From: Paratinospora sagittata
Lineage: Eukaryota; Streptophyta; Magnoliopsida; Ranunculales; Menispermaceae
Assembly: GCA_035771175.1 (NCBI GenBank)
Contig: CM069604.1
Coordinates: 14,881,115 to 14,945,114, forward strand
DNA length: 64,000 nucleotides
Reading direction: 5' to 3'
Below the pieces are notes generated by a model. The model worked only from the letters and a program-made list of their open reading frames with translations, did no database searches and was not told the DNA's origin. The position numbers and the translations under genes are program-made. Below, one piece after another: positions 33,003 through 44,942 of the stretch; positions within the stretch are counted from its first letter, which is position 1; each line of letters starts with the position of its first letter.

Positions 33003-34030
33003 GGTTCGGGCCTGCGTGCCCGAACCTATGTATTAGGTTCGGCTGGGTCTGACTAAGCCTATGTATTAAGTTCAGTTGAGTCCGACCGAACCTAATATTT
33101 TCGAGTTTTTTTTCTAGAGGATGGCCCCTCTAGTAAATTATGATGGTAGTCTAACTTGTTCGTGTTATCTCAATGAACCCCGTGATATGAATATTTTGAT
33201 GATTCTAAATATCTCCAGTTTGTCTATCTAATGATCTTGTCAAGTGTTTTACATTTATTAAGAATCAAAATCAATGAACTATGCTCACAAGCCTATTGAA
33301 CATTACTAGTAAAGTTTCGAGGCTATCAGTACGAAGAAGGTAAAGTCTATCGATCAACTTACTCTTAGTAAGACTTTATCGTTTACATATTTTGATCGTA
33401 ACATTCTAATCGTACCTTATGATTTCTAAAATATTTGATTTGATTAGAAAACATAATGTTTTTAATCATGTTACCGAGCCTTGACGCTAATGTTTTAGCA
33501 GTGTTCTCCTGAACTCAATGAGTCAGGACGTTGATAAAATATCAAGACGCTCAAGGTTGAATTGAATTGATTCATAAGGACGCTTACTTGTAAGTAGCGA
33601 CCTTCCTTTTACCAACATTTGAGAATGTCAGGACATTGACTTAGTTTCAGCTCGCTAGAAGTTCTTTTTGTTTTTATTTTTATTTTTATTTTTCAAGACA
33701 CTGATAGTTATAAGTTGAATAACTTATCAGGACGCTACTTGTGTAGGAGCGCCCTCATTTTTAGAATCAACTTAATAACTTTCAGGACGCTTACTATACT
33801 TCAACGTACTTAACATTATTTTAAAAAAAAATTAAATATCAGGACGTTAACTCTTGAGTAGCGCCTTCGTGCGTTTATATGTTTTAAAAAAAAGTAGGAA
33901 GCTAACTGTCGAAGTAGCGCCTTCATAATTTAAGTCGTTTAATTGTCAAAGTAAGTCAGGATGCTTACGATTCAGTAGCGTCCTCACTTCATTGTTCAGA
34001 AGGACGTTGATGTTCTATGAGCGCCCTCAA
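33003..34030. repeat. Cluster of degenerate hairpin repeats with GGACGCT / AGCGYCC arms
   Basis: First comes the hairpin GGTTCGGGC..GCCCGAACC at 33003-33027. Then at least seven units lie between 33524 and 34030, spaced about 50-90 bp, each with an arm (A)GGACG(C/T)T followed by AGCG(C/T)CYTC. The clearest are 33577-33605 (AAGGACGCTTACTTG then TAAGTAGCGACCTT), 33728-33756, 33841-33868 and 33955-33987. It is not coding and not explained by any element here. Confidence 0.7.
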
Positions 34031-36631
34031 AAGAACGAAACAACAAAAATGATATTTTTGTTATTCTGACATATACATCCTTTTTTCGCCACCTTTTCAA
34101 ACAATTTTTCTTACAAAATCAATTTTTCTGTAATTGTAAGAGATATTCTCTGATTCACGAACCACATCTTCTAAAACTTTCCTTATTCGTGTATTTGGAG
34201 AAAAACAACATATTCATGAATTGTGCAGTTGCCATTTTCGTGATATATTCTAGCTATTGTGAGTAAACGTTCATATTTCAAATTCAAATTAAAATGAACA
34301 ACAGCTTCATCTCTACAAGATCTTAAACTTCTGAAAAATTTGTAAAACAAGCGAATTTCTACTCTTTAGGTTTGGAAGATGACAAGAATTAACTTTAATA
34401 TTGTGTTAATTGAGCTATCTTCCCAGCTGTTTGTATTAGGGAACTGGCAGCCTACATTCTCATCTCCTCATACCATGTATGAAACATGAACTTGAACATG
34501 TTTGCATTCAACACTCATACTCTGTTGTTTTATAAGCCCCATTTCTTACATAGTTGGCCTTTTATCTCTCTTGTTGTTCAGGTGGTATAATGGGCATTTG
34601 TAACCATACGTGCTTGATTTCTGATTGCATCTTTATCTAACTTTATTGACACAGGAAGTTGTTGTAATGATTACTGAGAAGTTGTTTCATCTATCTTTAG
34701 GCTTTACTTAGCTTATGCTAATTATGTGCAGGAGAAGGATGATGCATCACCACATGGAGATCTTCAAGAAGGTTGATATCATAGTAACTCCAACAACTGG
34801 GTAAATATCTTCCATTTTAGGGCACATTCAGGGGAGATTTTTCTTTTTTATGCAAAACTTAGAAATTTGTATTCTCTTCATTTGGATGTGGTGATTTCCT
34901 TTCAGCAGATGTCAACCACTTATAGAGCTTCCTTTGTGCAGGGTGTTAAGTTAATACATGTTTGTGATTGAATCCATTTTTCTTATTCAGCATTTAATGC
35001 CTCCTTCTTTTTCCTGTTTTGATAAGATCAGTGATGTATTTGTTTTCCTGCTATGAATGTAAAATAATGTGTAAAATTATTTTTCATAACAGTATGACGG
35101 CGCCTATGATACCTTCGAACTCTCTCATGGGGAGACAAATTTACAAGTTTTCTGGTGAGTCATTTCTAGCACAGCATGTACGAGTTTTTGCTTATTGATC
35201 TCATCTTGAAAATAAAATGTTTTATTCCATCACTGGCTAAAATGATAATGCATTCTATGCATCTTAATATATGCTTTCAATCAAAACCATTACTTTTTGT
35301 TTTGTACATTTTGGCCTAGCTTTTGCATAGATACATAGTCATGAGGTTGACTTAGTTATTGATATTTGCTGATTCAAGTAATTGGAATAAAGTGTTGTTG
35401 ATGATGTTCTAGTTAAGTATGCCAGCCTATATATTTTATTTTGTTCTTGTTATTTCTTCACACTAATTAAAGTTCGTGTTATTGTGGTGTAAACCATTTG
35501 CCAAATAGCTACAAGCTGTCAGGTGGGGGCCTAATAATGTATATCAATTTATCACAACAAAGAGACTTAAACCTAAGAGAAGATTGTACAAAAACCAAAC
35601 ATGCAAATGCCAACAAAGAGGCTTAAACCTAAGAGACCTCTCACAAAACTAGAGCTCTAATTCTGCATTAAAAATCACTTGACGTAAAAGTTGTAGCCAT
35701 CAGGTAGAGGCCCAACAATGTCTGTCAAGTTATCAGCAACAGGCATTACCAAAAAAAAAAACAGATGAAAACACATTGAGTGAATCATTGATCCAATCCT
35801 TTTTGTAGCTCCAAATTCTAAACTCAAGTTTTACATGTACCTCCTCAACACTTTAAGACGACATAGGTTTATTACTTGATTACCTACATGAAATCCTCAA
35901 CTACTAAGCAGTATCATTTCTAGCAGGACAGGTTGATTGCTTAATGATTACTTGCAGTTGCAGGTAGGGAAGAATATATAGCAAATTTCCAAAGTTTGTT
36001 TTTGCATGGTTAATAGGTCAATGATTATGGCATGCATAAGGTTGATCTTCTTATTCCTATTCTTCCAATCGTTCATAACCTATGTATACACATGATATTT
36101 ATGTGAGTTCAATTATCCCTGGCCATTTGTGCTTTGCTGTGCAAGGAGTTGTTTCAAATACACCATTTGTTGTTTCTTTTTCTAGGAAGACATGTCCATG
36201 TTAATACAGTGGCTTTCATGTGCCTCTTACTCATTTGTTTGGATCATTGATTTTAGGTGCTCTCATGCAGTTTACAACAGCAGCAAATCTAATTGGGCTC
36301 CCTGCCATTTCTGTCCCTGTGGTTAAAATGTCTTAATATTCAAATTTGCTATCCAAACTATGCCATGCAGTAATTTCCCTTCTTCAATGTTTTATTTTCA
36401 AAAATGAAAATTTTCCATTACAAGTTTGGTAAAGAACAGAAATTAGAAAGGAAATCTCCTTTCCATATCATATCTACAATATTTCCTCAATTTGTATTCT
36501 CGGGTCATCTTGCATTTGAATGTTGCAAAAGCTTTGAACTAATTTCAAAATGTTCCAAGCAATATCTGTTTCAAACTTTCTTTTGTACCATTATATATAT
36601 ATAACTAATGGTATCCAGGCTTTGCTCAACT

Positions 36632-36765
36632 AATCCCTTGGGCCTCTAGTTGTTCGAGCGTAGACAGTCTCTAGGGCCAACAAGTGGGGGGAGATATTCA
36701 AATCCCCGGTCTCACTTAATGAGGTGTCTACCCAACACTACTCGGCCAATCACTTGTCAGTTCTC
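36632..36765 (-). repeat. Possible tRNA-derived SINE-like sequence in a FAAH intron
   Basis: On the minus strand TGGCCGAGTAGTG resembles a pol III A box and GGGATTTGAATATC about 60 nt downstream resembles a B box, as in Leu/Ser tRNA-derived SINEs. It does not fold into an intact tRNA that I can confirm. Borders are uncertain. Confidence 0.35.
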
Positions 36766-37023
36766 TTTTGTTATTTCCATCTCTCGTGGTGGTAAATTGA
36801 CGCTTATTTTTCCTATTTTTTCTTTGCTTCCATAAGCGCCATGACTACTCTCTTGACCTCTTATTCTATTTAAACAATTTGGCAAAGCTTGTGATTGCTT
36901 TGATGGAAATTCGATCAATTCTTGATTGCTTGTGTGTGAGAAAATTTCGTAACAAGCAAATTGTAGATAGAACACCTATTTCATTGTCACAACCATTCTA
37001 CCTCTTGGTGTTCCAATTAGAAT

Positions 37024-37535
37024 CATCCTGTCACACCCTGGGTTGCACAGCGTACCCCTACCCAGGTGTGGGCGCACCCCCTCTGGGCGAACGCCAGCCA
37101 TTATGGATCCATAATATTGTCCCATCCCGGTACAGCCACCACCACACAAGGACGTCTCTTCTACACGGGATCATTTGTCCCTACTATTCACTCATGAATA
37201 GTGCAGGGCCTCCCCCAGAATCGAACTCGAGACATCCCTTAAGGAGTCTAATTTCGCACTTGGAGTAACCACTGAGCCAATGGTTCAGTGGCTACTCCAA
37301 GTGCGAAATCTAACCTCTTAAAGGGGAGGTTACGAGTTCGACTTGGGGGAGGCCCTTCACTATTCATGAATAGTGGGGGTAAATGATCTAGTCCGTTACT
37401 AGGGCCCTGTTGGGTATCGCGAATTCGGCTAGATGTGACAATATTATGTGGTACTATGGCTAGGCGTTCGCCCCGAGGGGGTGCGCCCACACCTGGGTAG
37501 GGGGCACGATGTGCAACCCAGGGTGTCACACATCC
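37024..37535. mobile_element. 502-bp foldback element with tRNA-like boxes, 5-bp target duplication
   Basis: The element 37029-37530 is almost one palindrome: it starts TGTCACACCCTGGGTTGCAC and ends with the near reverse complement (..GTGCAACCCAGGGTGTCACA). The two arms of about 251 bp meet at CCAATGG around 37280. CATCC flanks both sides (37024-37028 and 37531-37535). Read outward from the centre, each arm contains TGGYTCAGTGG (A-box-like) and GAGTTCGAYTY (B-box-like) about 60 nt later. It lies in the intron between FAAH exons 3 and 4 of fragment A. Confidence 0.85.
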
Positions 37536-37715
37536 ACTTCTCTCTACTGATCTCTTTCTTTCTCCATTGCGTTCCATTTTCAGGTTGGTCATGATAAACA
37601 AGGTCTTCCAATAGGTTTGCAACTAAAAGGACGACCATGCGGAGAGGCTACAATTTTGCGCTTGGCTTCTGCAGTCGAGGTACTTGTTCTTATTTGGCTC
37701 AAGTATGCAAGGCTA

Positions 37716-37950
37716 GGTGGTGTTTGTCAACTCTACTTGTAACCTCTAAAAAAGTAGAGGATAATAAAAAAAATAACAATTTTTAGATAAATGTTTTTAT
37801 TTTTTTCTACCTCTAATTGAAAAGAATAAGCAAAAAGTTTTTGATCGTCCTATTAGAGCTTAAACCTCTACTACAAATAGAGTTTCATTTTTAAGTAGAA
37901 GTAGTGGGTAAATAGAGTTAACAAAAACATGTTAATGGGAAAAAAAACCT
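37716..37950. mobile_element. Small MITE-like insert in the last FAAH intron
   Basis: GTGTTTGTCAACTCTACTT at the left pairs with the reverse complement of the right end (GTTTTTGTTAACTCTATTT). Length is about 235 bp and the middle is AT-rich. No clear target duplication. The right end is also present before the FAAH last-exon copy at 61.73 kb. Confidence 0.5.
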
Positions 37951-38097
37951 TCACTTTACACCTTTATATTAGACGTTAATCATCTATTATTAAGTGGGCG
38001 CATGCCTAAACGATTTTGCTTGCTTCTATTTCAGGAACTGTGTGGGGAATATAGGAAAAGGCCTTCGACATTTTATAACACTCTGGAGGTTAATTAG

Positions 38098-39049
38098 AAC
38101 GATCAGGACCATCTCCGCTGAACCTTTTGATTCTTTTGCATGGGAGCCTATGAACAAGTTCTATTATTAACTTAGAAAAATGTTTCCAATAGTTGCATTT
38201 GCATTTGCTTATCATGAATTGAAAATTCAGTATACTAACTGATGTATGAATTGGAAGATGCTAGCAAGTAAGAAATAATTTCCTATGACTTTTACCATGA
38301 TGACAAACTCCGTTGAACTTGTTTCAAGATCTTCAGGCCTTGTTTAGTCTGTATTCGAATACAGTTTTCTGTATCCAAAAATTTAAAAATACAAAAAATA
38401 TGTTTGGTTTAAGTGAATTTTAAAAACAATTTTTAACATTTTGTTAAGAAAATAGGTTGTTTTCATGAAACAATAAAAAGTTGTTTTCTTAGTTTTCTAT
38501 TTTTAGATTGTATTATTATTTTTGAATTACCAATCAAACACAACCTTAGTATTTTATTGTTTCTATTTTTTCTTTTTCCCTTTTTTTCTCAGGAAGAATT
38601 TAAGCAAATAATGGAAAGCCTCACACCTAATTAAACATACTTTTTCAATTGACATGGTAATGTGAAATTTGGATAAACTTCTAATATTTATCAAACTCTT
38701 TGCAATTATTTCTAGAGAAAAAGAAGAAAATGATAAAGACAAAGAATATAATGCTATGAAGTTCTCAAGAAAATATTGATAATTATACGCACACTTTTTT
38801 TTATTTTTTTGAGAATTTTTTAAATTTTTTAGAAAAAATAATAATTTTCTCACAAATCAAATAGAGTCTAAGTTCATTTGTTTCACATTAAATGTAATGT
38901 TCTCAAGCAATAAATTACATTAGTGAATATAATATAATATACTGCATAATTTTCATGTAAATGTGAAGAAATATTCATGTTACAACTTCTAACATGTTTT
39001 GAGGAAGAAAATATATATATATATATATATAATTCAATTATCATTCGTT
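38098..39049 (+). repeat. FAAH 3' flank repeat, copy 1
   Basis: This sequence after the last FAAH exon recurs at 44325-46650 (split by a solo LTR), 61907-62928 and 63807-64000. Copy 1 ends in an (AT)n run (39010-39031) and then passes abruptly, at about 39050 (TTTGAACC), into eIF3c intron sequence homologous to 51135 onward. Confidence 0.85.
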
Positions 39050-40168
39050 CTGTTTGAACCTTTATGTTTCTTTACTTTGTACATGGGTAACTCACCTTGT
39101 GAGGTTAACTATCTTGTCAATAGCATAACCACATTATAGTTTGCTAATTAAAGAAGACCAATAACTGCATCATGAATATTTGCTCAATTCTCTTTCTTCA
39201 GGAAAAGCTACAACGGATGCAGTAGATGCCATACCACATGCACGTAAACCTTGAGCTCCTGGAGGCTGCACATCTCATATGTGCTATGCTCTTGGAGGTC
39301 CCAGACATGGCAGCAACTGCCCACGATTCCAAACGTAAGGTCATAAGCAAGACATTCCGTAAGCTGCTGGAGGTTAGCGAAAGGCTTACCTTTGTAGGCC
39401 CACCCGAGAATGTTCGTGATCACATCATGGCTGCCACAAGGGCCCTTAGCAAGGGAGATTTCCAAAAAGCTTTCGAAGTTATTAAGTTGCTCGATGCTTG
39501 GAAGCTCATGAAGAACCACGACAATGTTCTTGAGATGCTAAAGAGCAAGATCAAAGAAGAGGCTCTGAGAACTTATCTATTCACCTATTCATCGTGTTAC
39601 GACTCCCTTAGCTTGGACCAGCTCACCTCCTTGTTCGACCTATCTGAAGCCCATGCACACAACATTGTGAGCAAGATGATGATCATGGAGGAGCTCCACG
39701 CTAGATAGGATCAGCCTACTCAGAGCATCGTTTTCCACAATGTTGAGCACACCCGATTGCAGGCTCTTGCATTCCAACTGACCGATAAGCTTGCAATCCT
39801 TGCAAAAAGCAATGAGAAAGCATTTGAGGCAAGAACAGATGGAAGGCTTGATGGGCTGCCATCTAGGCGCCAGGAGACCCAGGATTATGCAGGTGTCACA
39901 ACCGGGAAGTGCCAGGAGAATCTCTATCAGGGAAGGTTCAGTGGTTACAGTAGTCGTTCAGGATATTCAGGCGGCAGACCATCCTCAGGCCAGGGTTCCG
40001 GAGGCGGGTTTTATAGGGATTGAACAGGGCAATTTCACGGAACCGGAGGGTATTCTTCGGGAAACCAGAGCATGTGATACCAAGATGCTTATGGAGGGGT
40101 TGGAAGAACACCGTATCAGACAGGTTCTGCGCGGGGATCGCAAATGGACACTTCTGCTCGGATTGTTG
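39050..40168 (+). pseudogene. EIF3C: Broken duplicate of the last eIF3c intron end and last exon
   Basis: 39202-40168 aligns with exon 3 of the intact gene (51285-52250), with few base differences. Stops interrupt it: TAG 39223-39225, TAG 39706-39708 (Trp to stop), TGA 40021-40023 (Arg to stop) and TGA 40075-40077 (Arg to stop). The intron end with its CAG acceptor is kept. Upstream exons are lacking. At about 40165-40170 the exon stops after ARI and is fused to FAAH sequence (VTPTTVF), deleting what corresponds to 52250-53795. Confidence 0.93.
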
Positions 40169-42835
40169 TGACTCCAACAACGGTATTTTCCCCTGATCCT
40201 TGGGGCTTTTTATTCTTTATTATTCAAACTGAAACAAGGTGATTCACTTTTAATATTTAGGTTGCAGAGCACATAATCTTTGGAGAGGAGGAATTCAACA
40301 ATAAGGACCCTCCAAAGCCAATGTTGATATCTTTTAGTGCAGAGGAAGTGAGAAAGCAAGCGGCAGCCTCCATAAAAAGATTTGAAGAAGGTAGTGCTTA
40401 CTTTTGGCCAACATATATTTGTTCATGTCGTTAGAGATGCTCCAGGAAAGTACTAATACAACAAAGGTTACTCTAAACAACTTTTGTATATAGGCTTACC
40501 TTGACTGTGCATGTGATATACTTCTCAAAGATTATTGCGGGCTTTGCAAAGAACGCTCTGTCTATCTTGGATGGAACTTTTTTGGCCATCAAGGATGATA
40601 TAGACTGATGTCCTTATCCAACAAAAGGTATTACTGGGGAATGGGGAAAATTATGTTTCTCTCAAAGTTTCCTCCAAATGAGATACCCTGTGGCTGACTA
40701 TTGTATAATATTAGGTGGGAGTAAATGGTTCCATGAGATCCGGCAATGCAGTATGGATTTAGTTTCTGTTTCAACATTGCGGAGGTGTGGCGTCATTTTT
40801 ATAGGAAAGGCAAATATGCACACGAGTTGTGCCTTGAAACGTCGGGAAATAATCCAAATTATGGGTATGGTGTATTCCATTCCAAGTATAGCAGTTTGAG
40901 GTTCAAATCTTTCATTTTTTCAGCATGTTGAAATTTGCTCATGCTTCTACTTGACATATAATGCTAGTAAAAGGTCCAAATTACTATAGGTCGAACCTAT
41001 CCTGTTTCTACTGAAAGATGGTTGGCCATGAATGGACTGCCTGTACCTCCAATTTCCTTTTTGCTGTCAGTTTCAGCAATGCAGTTCATCTAACAACAAA
41101 CCTAATCTGAATCATAGATTTGTGAACCAAACCAAGAACTGAAAAAATATAGACAAAATGTTGGATTGTACCAGCCTTTACGAGGAGAAGATAAGAGGGT
41201 ATTGAATGTGAGAGGAAAGCATGTAGTGAGAAAATGTAGCATATTTCCTATGCATCTGTCTTGGGCCTGTTCTTGAGTGCTAAATTTTCTAGCAACTCAG
41301 AGAAATGAACACTTTGCTACAAGTTGAAGGTTCTAAAAGACTGAGAAGTGTGCCAACATAAACATGGGTGGAGGACGTAAGAAAACAAAGGAAAGTGTGC
41401 ACTTTGCCTGAAAATATGGCTAAAAATAGTGTCAAATGGTAGGTAAGGATTATACTGCTGACTCCAATAATTGGTAGTAGCATATATATCATTTTGTCTT
41501 GTCTTTATATGCATGTTCTGCGTATACTCTTCTTGTGTGTGTAGGTCTAATTAGTTCTAATTTTCTCTCTCCATTTCCTTTGCTCACATGAAACTCTTAC
41601 TGTCCTGTCATTTAACATTGGAAAGACACTGATCCGATTACAGAACAACAAGAAATCCACATGGACTTGAAAGGTACACGGGTGGGTCCTCCTCAGGCCC
41701 AACCGCATTGGTAGCTGCCGGATTATGTTCTGCTGCACTTGGAACAGATGGTGGAGGTTGGAACAATTAGGATTGTGCATCACAGTGCTATCAATTTATT
41801 CTCCTAAGTTGTTACTCATGTTTTGTGGAAAGGGCAGGTTCAATCCGTATTCCTTCTTCACTTTGTGGGGTAGTTGGCTTGAAAACAACACATCGAAGGA
41901 TTGACATAAAAGGGTATGCTAACCATAAAAGGATTTAAATCTTCTACATCTTTCCTATGAAACTGCGATGAAGTTTTAATGTTTCCATCATTTTATTATG
42001 ATGTAAATGTGGTTAAAGCTTTGAAACTATCGCCATGATCTTTTAGTTCTTTGTATCAATTTTACTATTTTATGCATTTTATTTTTAATGCTAGGCAAGA
42101 TGTAATTATAAAAGATAAATTCAACTTCAACATAAGACATGGAATTAGCAATCTAAGTTTGTGATCTGCATTAATTTTGTTATGCAGCGCTATATGTGAT
42201 GGTGGGACTGTGGAAATTATTGGACCAATTGCAGCTACTGTTGAGGATGTCATGCTAGTGTAAGTTTTCTGACTCTGCACATTGCTTGTTAAATTTTCAT
42301 GTTGAAATTTTCATATCCTGCTGTTAATGGCTCAAGATAGAGTCCCGAAGTCAATGAGCAAGAAGGATTGTATGAATGATGAGTTGCCCATTACTAATTT
42401 GAACGTGTTTGAAAAACCTATAGAAAAAGCTCCTTATAGAAGTTTTTCTCTAAGCAGAAGAAAACTCAAGAATGTCATGCTTTTAATTGTTGAAATTGTA
42501 TACACATTCGTTTCCATGTTTGCCCTGAGCTTGCTTCTAGTAATGTCATTCTTTTACTGAAATGGAAAGTTTGCTTCTAGTTTAGAAATTCTCTTTTGAC
42601 AGCTATTGGAAGCTTTGAAGTTTCTTCTAGAGCTTACATCCACTTGAGGATGTAAAAGATCTGTCATTTTTACGGTGGCTTGAGCTTTCTTTGTTTTTCT
42701 TTTGAGCTAATTTTGTTGTTCAATAAGATAGAGTACTATGACATCCTTGGTTGTTCTTCTGACATGAATGATGAATTGGTCAGGTATGCAGCAATCTCAG
42801 GCTCCTCTCCCTCTGATGGAATTAATTTGCAACCG
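40169..42835 (+). pseudogene. FAAH: FAAH fragment B: middle exons
   Basis: Exons: 40261-40390 (EEFNNKDPPKPMLISFSAEE), 40552-40627 (ALSILDGTFLAIKDDID then TGA 40606-40608), 40715-40864, 41644-41756 (RYTGGSSSGPTALVAAGLCS, AALGTDGGG), 41838-41913 (SIRIPSSLCGVVGLKTTHRR), 42188-42259 (GGTVEIIGPIAATVEDVMLV) and 42784-42835 (YAAISGSSPSDGINLQP). Amidase-signature elements are present: IKDDID with the catalytic Lys, GGSSSG and GGGSIR with the catalytic Ser. A stop in exon 2 and a 2-base insertion near 40819-40826 (CACACGAG) make it a pseudogene. Homology with fragment C ends at about 42740. Confidence 0.9.
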
Positions 42836-44324
42836 GTTACCACTAAATCGATTATTATCTCCAAACATTATGCTTGATTATACTAATTTTGAAGACTCTG
42901 GTAAAATTAAATGGATTAGTTTCCTATTTGACTACTCTTTTCTCTCCAAATAAGCTACCTTATTATGTCCAAGCATGATATCTGTAGATTTAGCTTAAAT
43001 TTTCTAGAATTTTTAAGATAATCTTGTTTCTTCGATAAGAATTTATGTGTGTGGGAATTTAAGATTTGAATTAAGAGGATTTAGGTGCGGAAAGATTTTT
43101 CTTGGCAATAGAATAAGATTAGATTAGGGATTATTAGGGGTGGATTTTAATAAGGCATAGACTATAGGATTAAGGTCACTAAGCTTCCAATTAGGTTGGC
43201 AAATTCAGTTTAAAGGCCTATTTTAGGATCTACCAGTGAGTTATGGAAATAATAAATATGGATAATAACCATGGATTCTTACTATTCTACTTCATAAATT
43301 TGTGGTTGCAACATATAACAGTTTGATCTTTACATCTTAATCACAGGAGGAGCATCTTCAATGGTTAGAGTCCGTAAACATGATAATTTAGTTCCAATCT
43401 ATAATTAAACTATTAAACACATTAATATGGGCTTAATAGGATCCTCATTTTGGATATTTCAGTTACTCAATCGTGTGATAGCAGCAATACTCCTGACCTT
43501 AAGACTTCTTAGTTACTTTTTTTATCAAGCAACTGAGTAAATTGGTAGTTATTCTATACAATGTTTATCATCTAATTAGTTAGATACTAAATTTACTATT
43601 TACTTAGTATAGTTAAAACATTAAACAATGTTATGATTATTGAAATAGTAAATCTAATTGCCCTTAAAAAACCAATAATTTGTGTACTAGTAAAAGATAT
43701 TTTTGTATGTGTTATTTATCATGAAAAATGTTCGACTTTGATGTTGACGTAAATGTTGTTGCAAATGATATCGACATATGTCTGTCCTAAACCAGTAGTA
43801 AAACTTTTATTTTACCTCTTTCAGAATTTTGCTCTACATGAAGTTAAAATGTTAATGAACTTATTGTTGTTAGTGACATATGTTCATTTACACAACTTGG
43901 AGTTTACTTCACATCTTCTTCTTCTGTTTAACTCTCTGGCCAGATCTTCTCTAAGCATTTACGTCTTTCATTATGTTTTGGTGCAAGTCAACGCTAGTAT
44001 TTCTTTTGACCTTTGAACACTTTTCAACTTATATTGCCTCACACCTCTCATGGATACAATCACTTGTTTTCATCTCACAGTTGGCGAAACCATAATACCC
44101 CAATTTGTTATGGAAACTGGAAAGGGCAACTACTACCAACTATTGAAACTAAAGAACAACAAGTAAATATTTCAAACCTATTGTCTCTGCTGTTTAACCT
44201 GAAAAAGCAACTGTTTTTTTCCTTTAAAGCATATGAACTTCAAAAATAACCTTATATACTTCGTTTTGAATTTTGATTTAATGTGATAAAAAAAATCCTT
44301 AACTCTGGCTACTTAGTGTTTCTT
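42836..44324. other. Non-coding flank of FAAH fragment B
   Basis: AT-rich. Expected downstream FAAH exons are not recognised. Small open frames have no motif. Confidence 0.5.
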
Positions 44325-44580
44325 GACAAACTCCGTTGAACCTGTTTCAAGATCTTCGGGCCTTGTTTAGTCTGTGATTCGAATACAGTTTTCTGTATTC
44401 AAAAATTTTAAAATACAAAAAATATGTTTGGTTAAAGTGAATTTTAAAAACAATTTTTTACTTTTTGTTAAGAAAATAGGTTGTTTTCAGGAAACAATAA
44501 AAAAGTTGTTTTCTTAGTTTTCTATTTTTAGATTGTAATACCCTGTATTTCAAAAAAAAAAAAAATTACTATTTGGGCGC

Positions 44581-44725
44581 ATGCCAGAACGTTCAGGCGC
44601 ATGCCAGAACGTTCAGGCGCATGATAGAACGTTCAGACGCATGACAGAACGTTCAGGCGCAATGCATGCCAGAACGTTCAGGCGCATGCCAGAACGTACA
44701 GGCGCATGCCAGAACGTTCAGGCGC
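44581..44725 (+). repeat. Seven 20-bp tandem repeats upstream of the LTR TATA box
   Basis: Units ATGCCAGAACGTTCAGGCGC: four at 44581-44660, AATGC, then three at 44666-44725. Each has the palindromic core GAACGTTC. The position just before the TATA-like box suggests an enhancer array (inference). Confidence 0.9.
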
Positions 44726-44850
44726 AAAAATCTCTATATAAGAAACCTCCTCATTTCTCATTCCTCACACCAAATCACCTTCTCTTGTGAATTTCTTCTC
44801 ATTTCCACGCATTCTAAGTTTTTGAGACTCTCTGTCCGAGACTCTCGGTG

Positions 44851-44942
44851 CGGTGCAACAAAGTTCTATCACGAGGAAAGCGCCAGATCTGAAAGCGGTG
44901 CAACGAAGTTCTGTCCGGAGAAAAGCGCCAGATCTGAAAGAA
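44851..44942 (+). repeat. Two tandem ~45-bp units in the solo LTR
   Basis: GCGGTGCAAC(A/G)AAGTTCT followed by AAAGCGCCAGATCTGAAAG occurs twice in a row. Confidence 0.75.

Larger units (their letters stand above)
34732..38097 (+). pseudogene. FAAH: FAAH fragment A: five 3' exons of fatty acid amide hydrolase
   Basis: Plant FAAH is an amidase-signature serine hydrolase that cleaves N-acylethanolamines at membranes. Exons with GT-AG borders: 34732-34800 (EIFKKVDIIVTPTTG), 35093-35154 (MTAPMIP), 36257-36318 (GALMQFTTAANLIGLPAISV), 37584-37679 (GHDKQGLPIGLQLKGRP, ATILRLASAVE) and 38035-38097 (ELCGEYRKRPSTFY, stop TAG). Exon 2 has a one-base frame problem near 35125-35135: the expected GETNLQV is only in another frame. 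The upstream exons with the catalytic Lys and both Ser residues are absent from 33-34.7 kb. Therefore it is called a fragment, although exon order and splice sites are well kept. Confidence 0.88.

Noticed and set aside
37029..37530. A pair of true tRNA genes
   Set aside because: A- and B-box-like motifs are present but no cloverleaf with a paired acceptor stem is evident; a SINE-like or foldback element fits better.
39202..40170. A second functional eIF3c gene
   Set aside because: It has four in-frame stops, lacks exons 1 and 2, and is fused to FAAH sequence.
41289..42280. Minus frames repeated at 54922-55913
   Set aside because: They occur twice only because the whole FAAH intron/exon block is duplicated; they overlap FAAH introns and show no motif.
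44581..44725. CRISPR-like array
   Set aside because: Repeats are directly adjoining without unique spacers and lie in an LTR in plant DNA.
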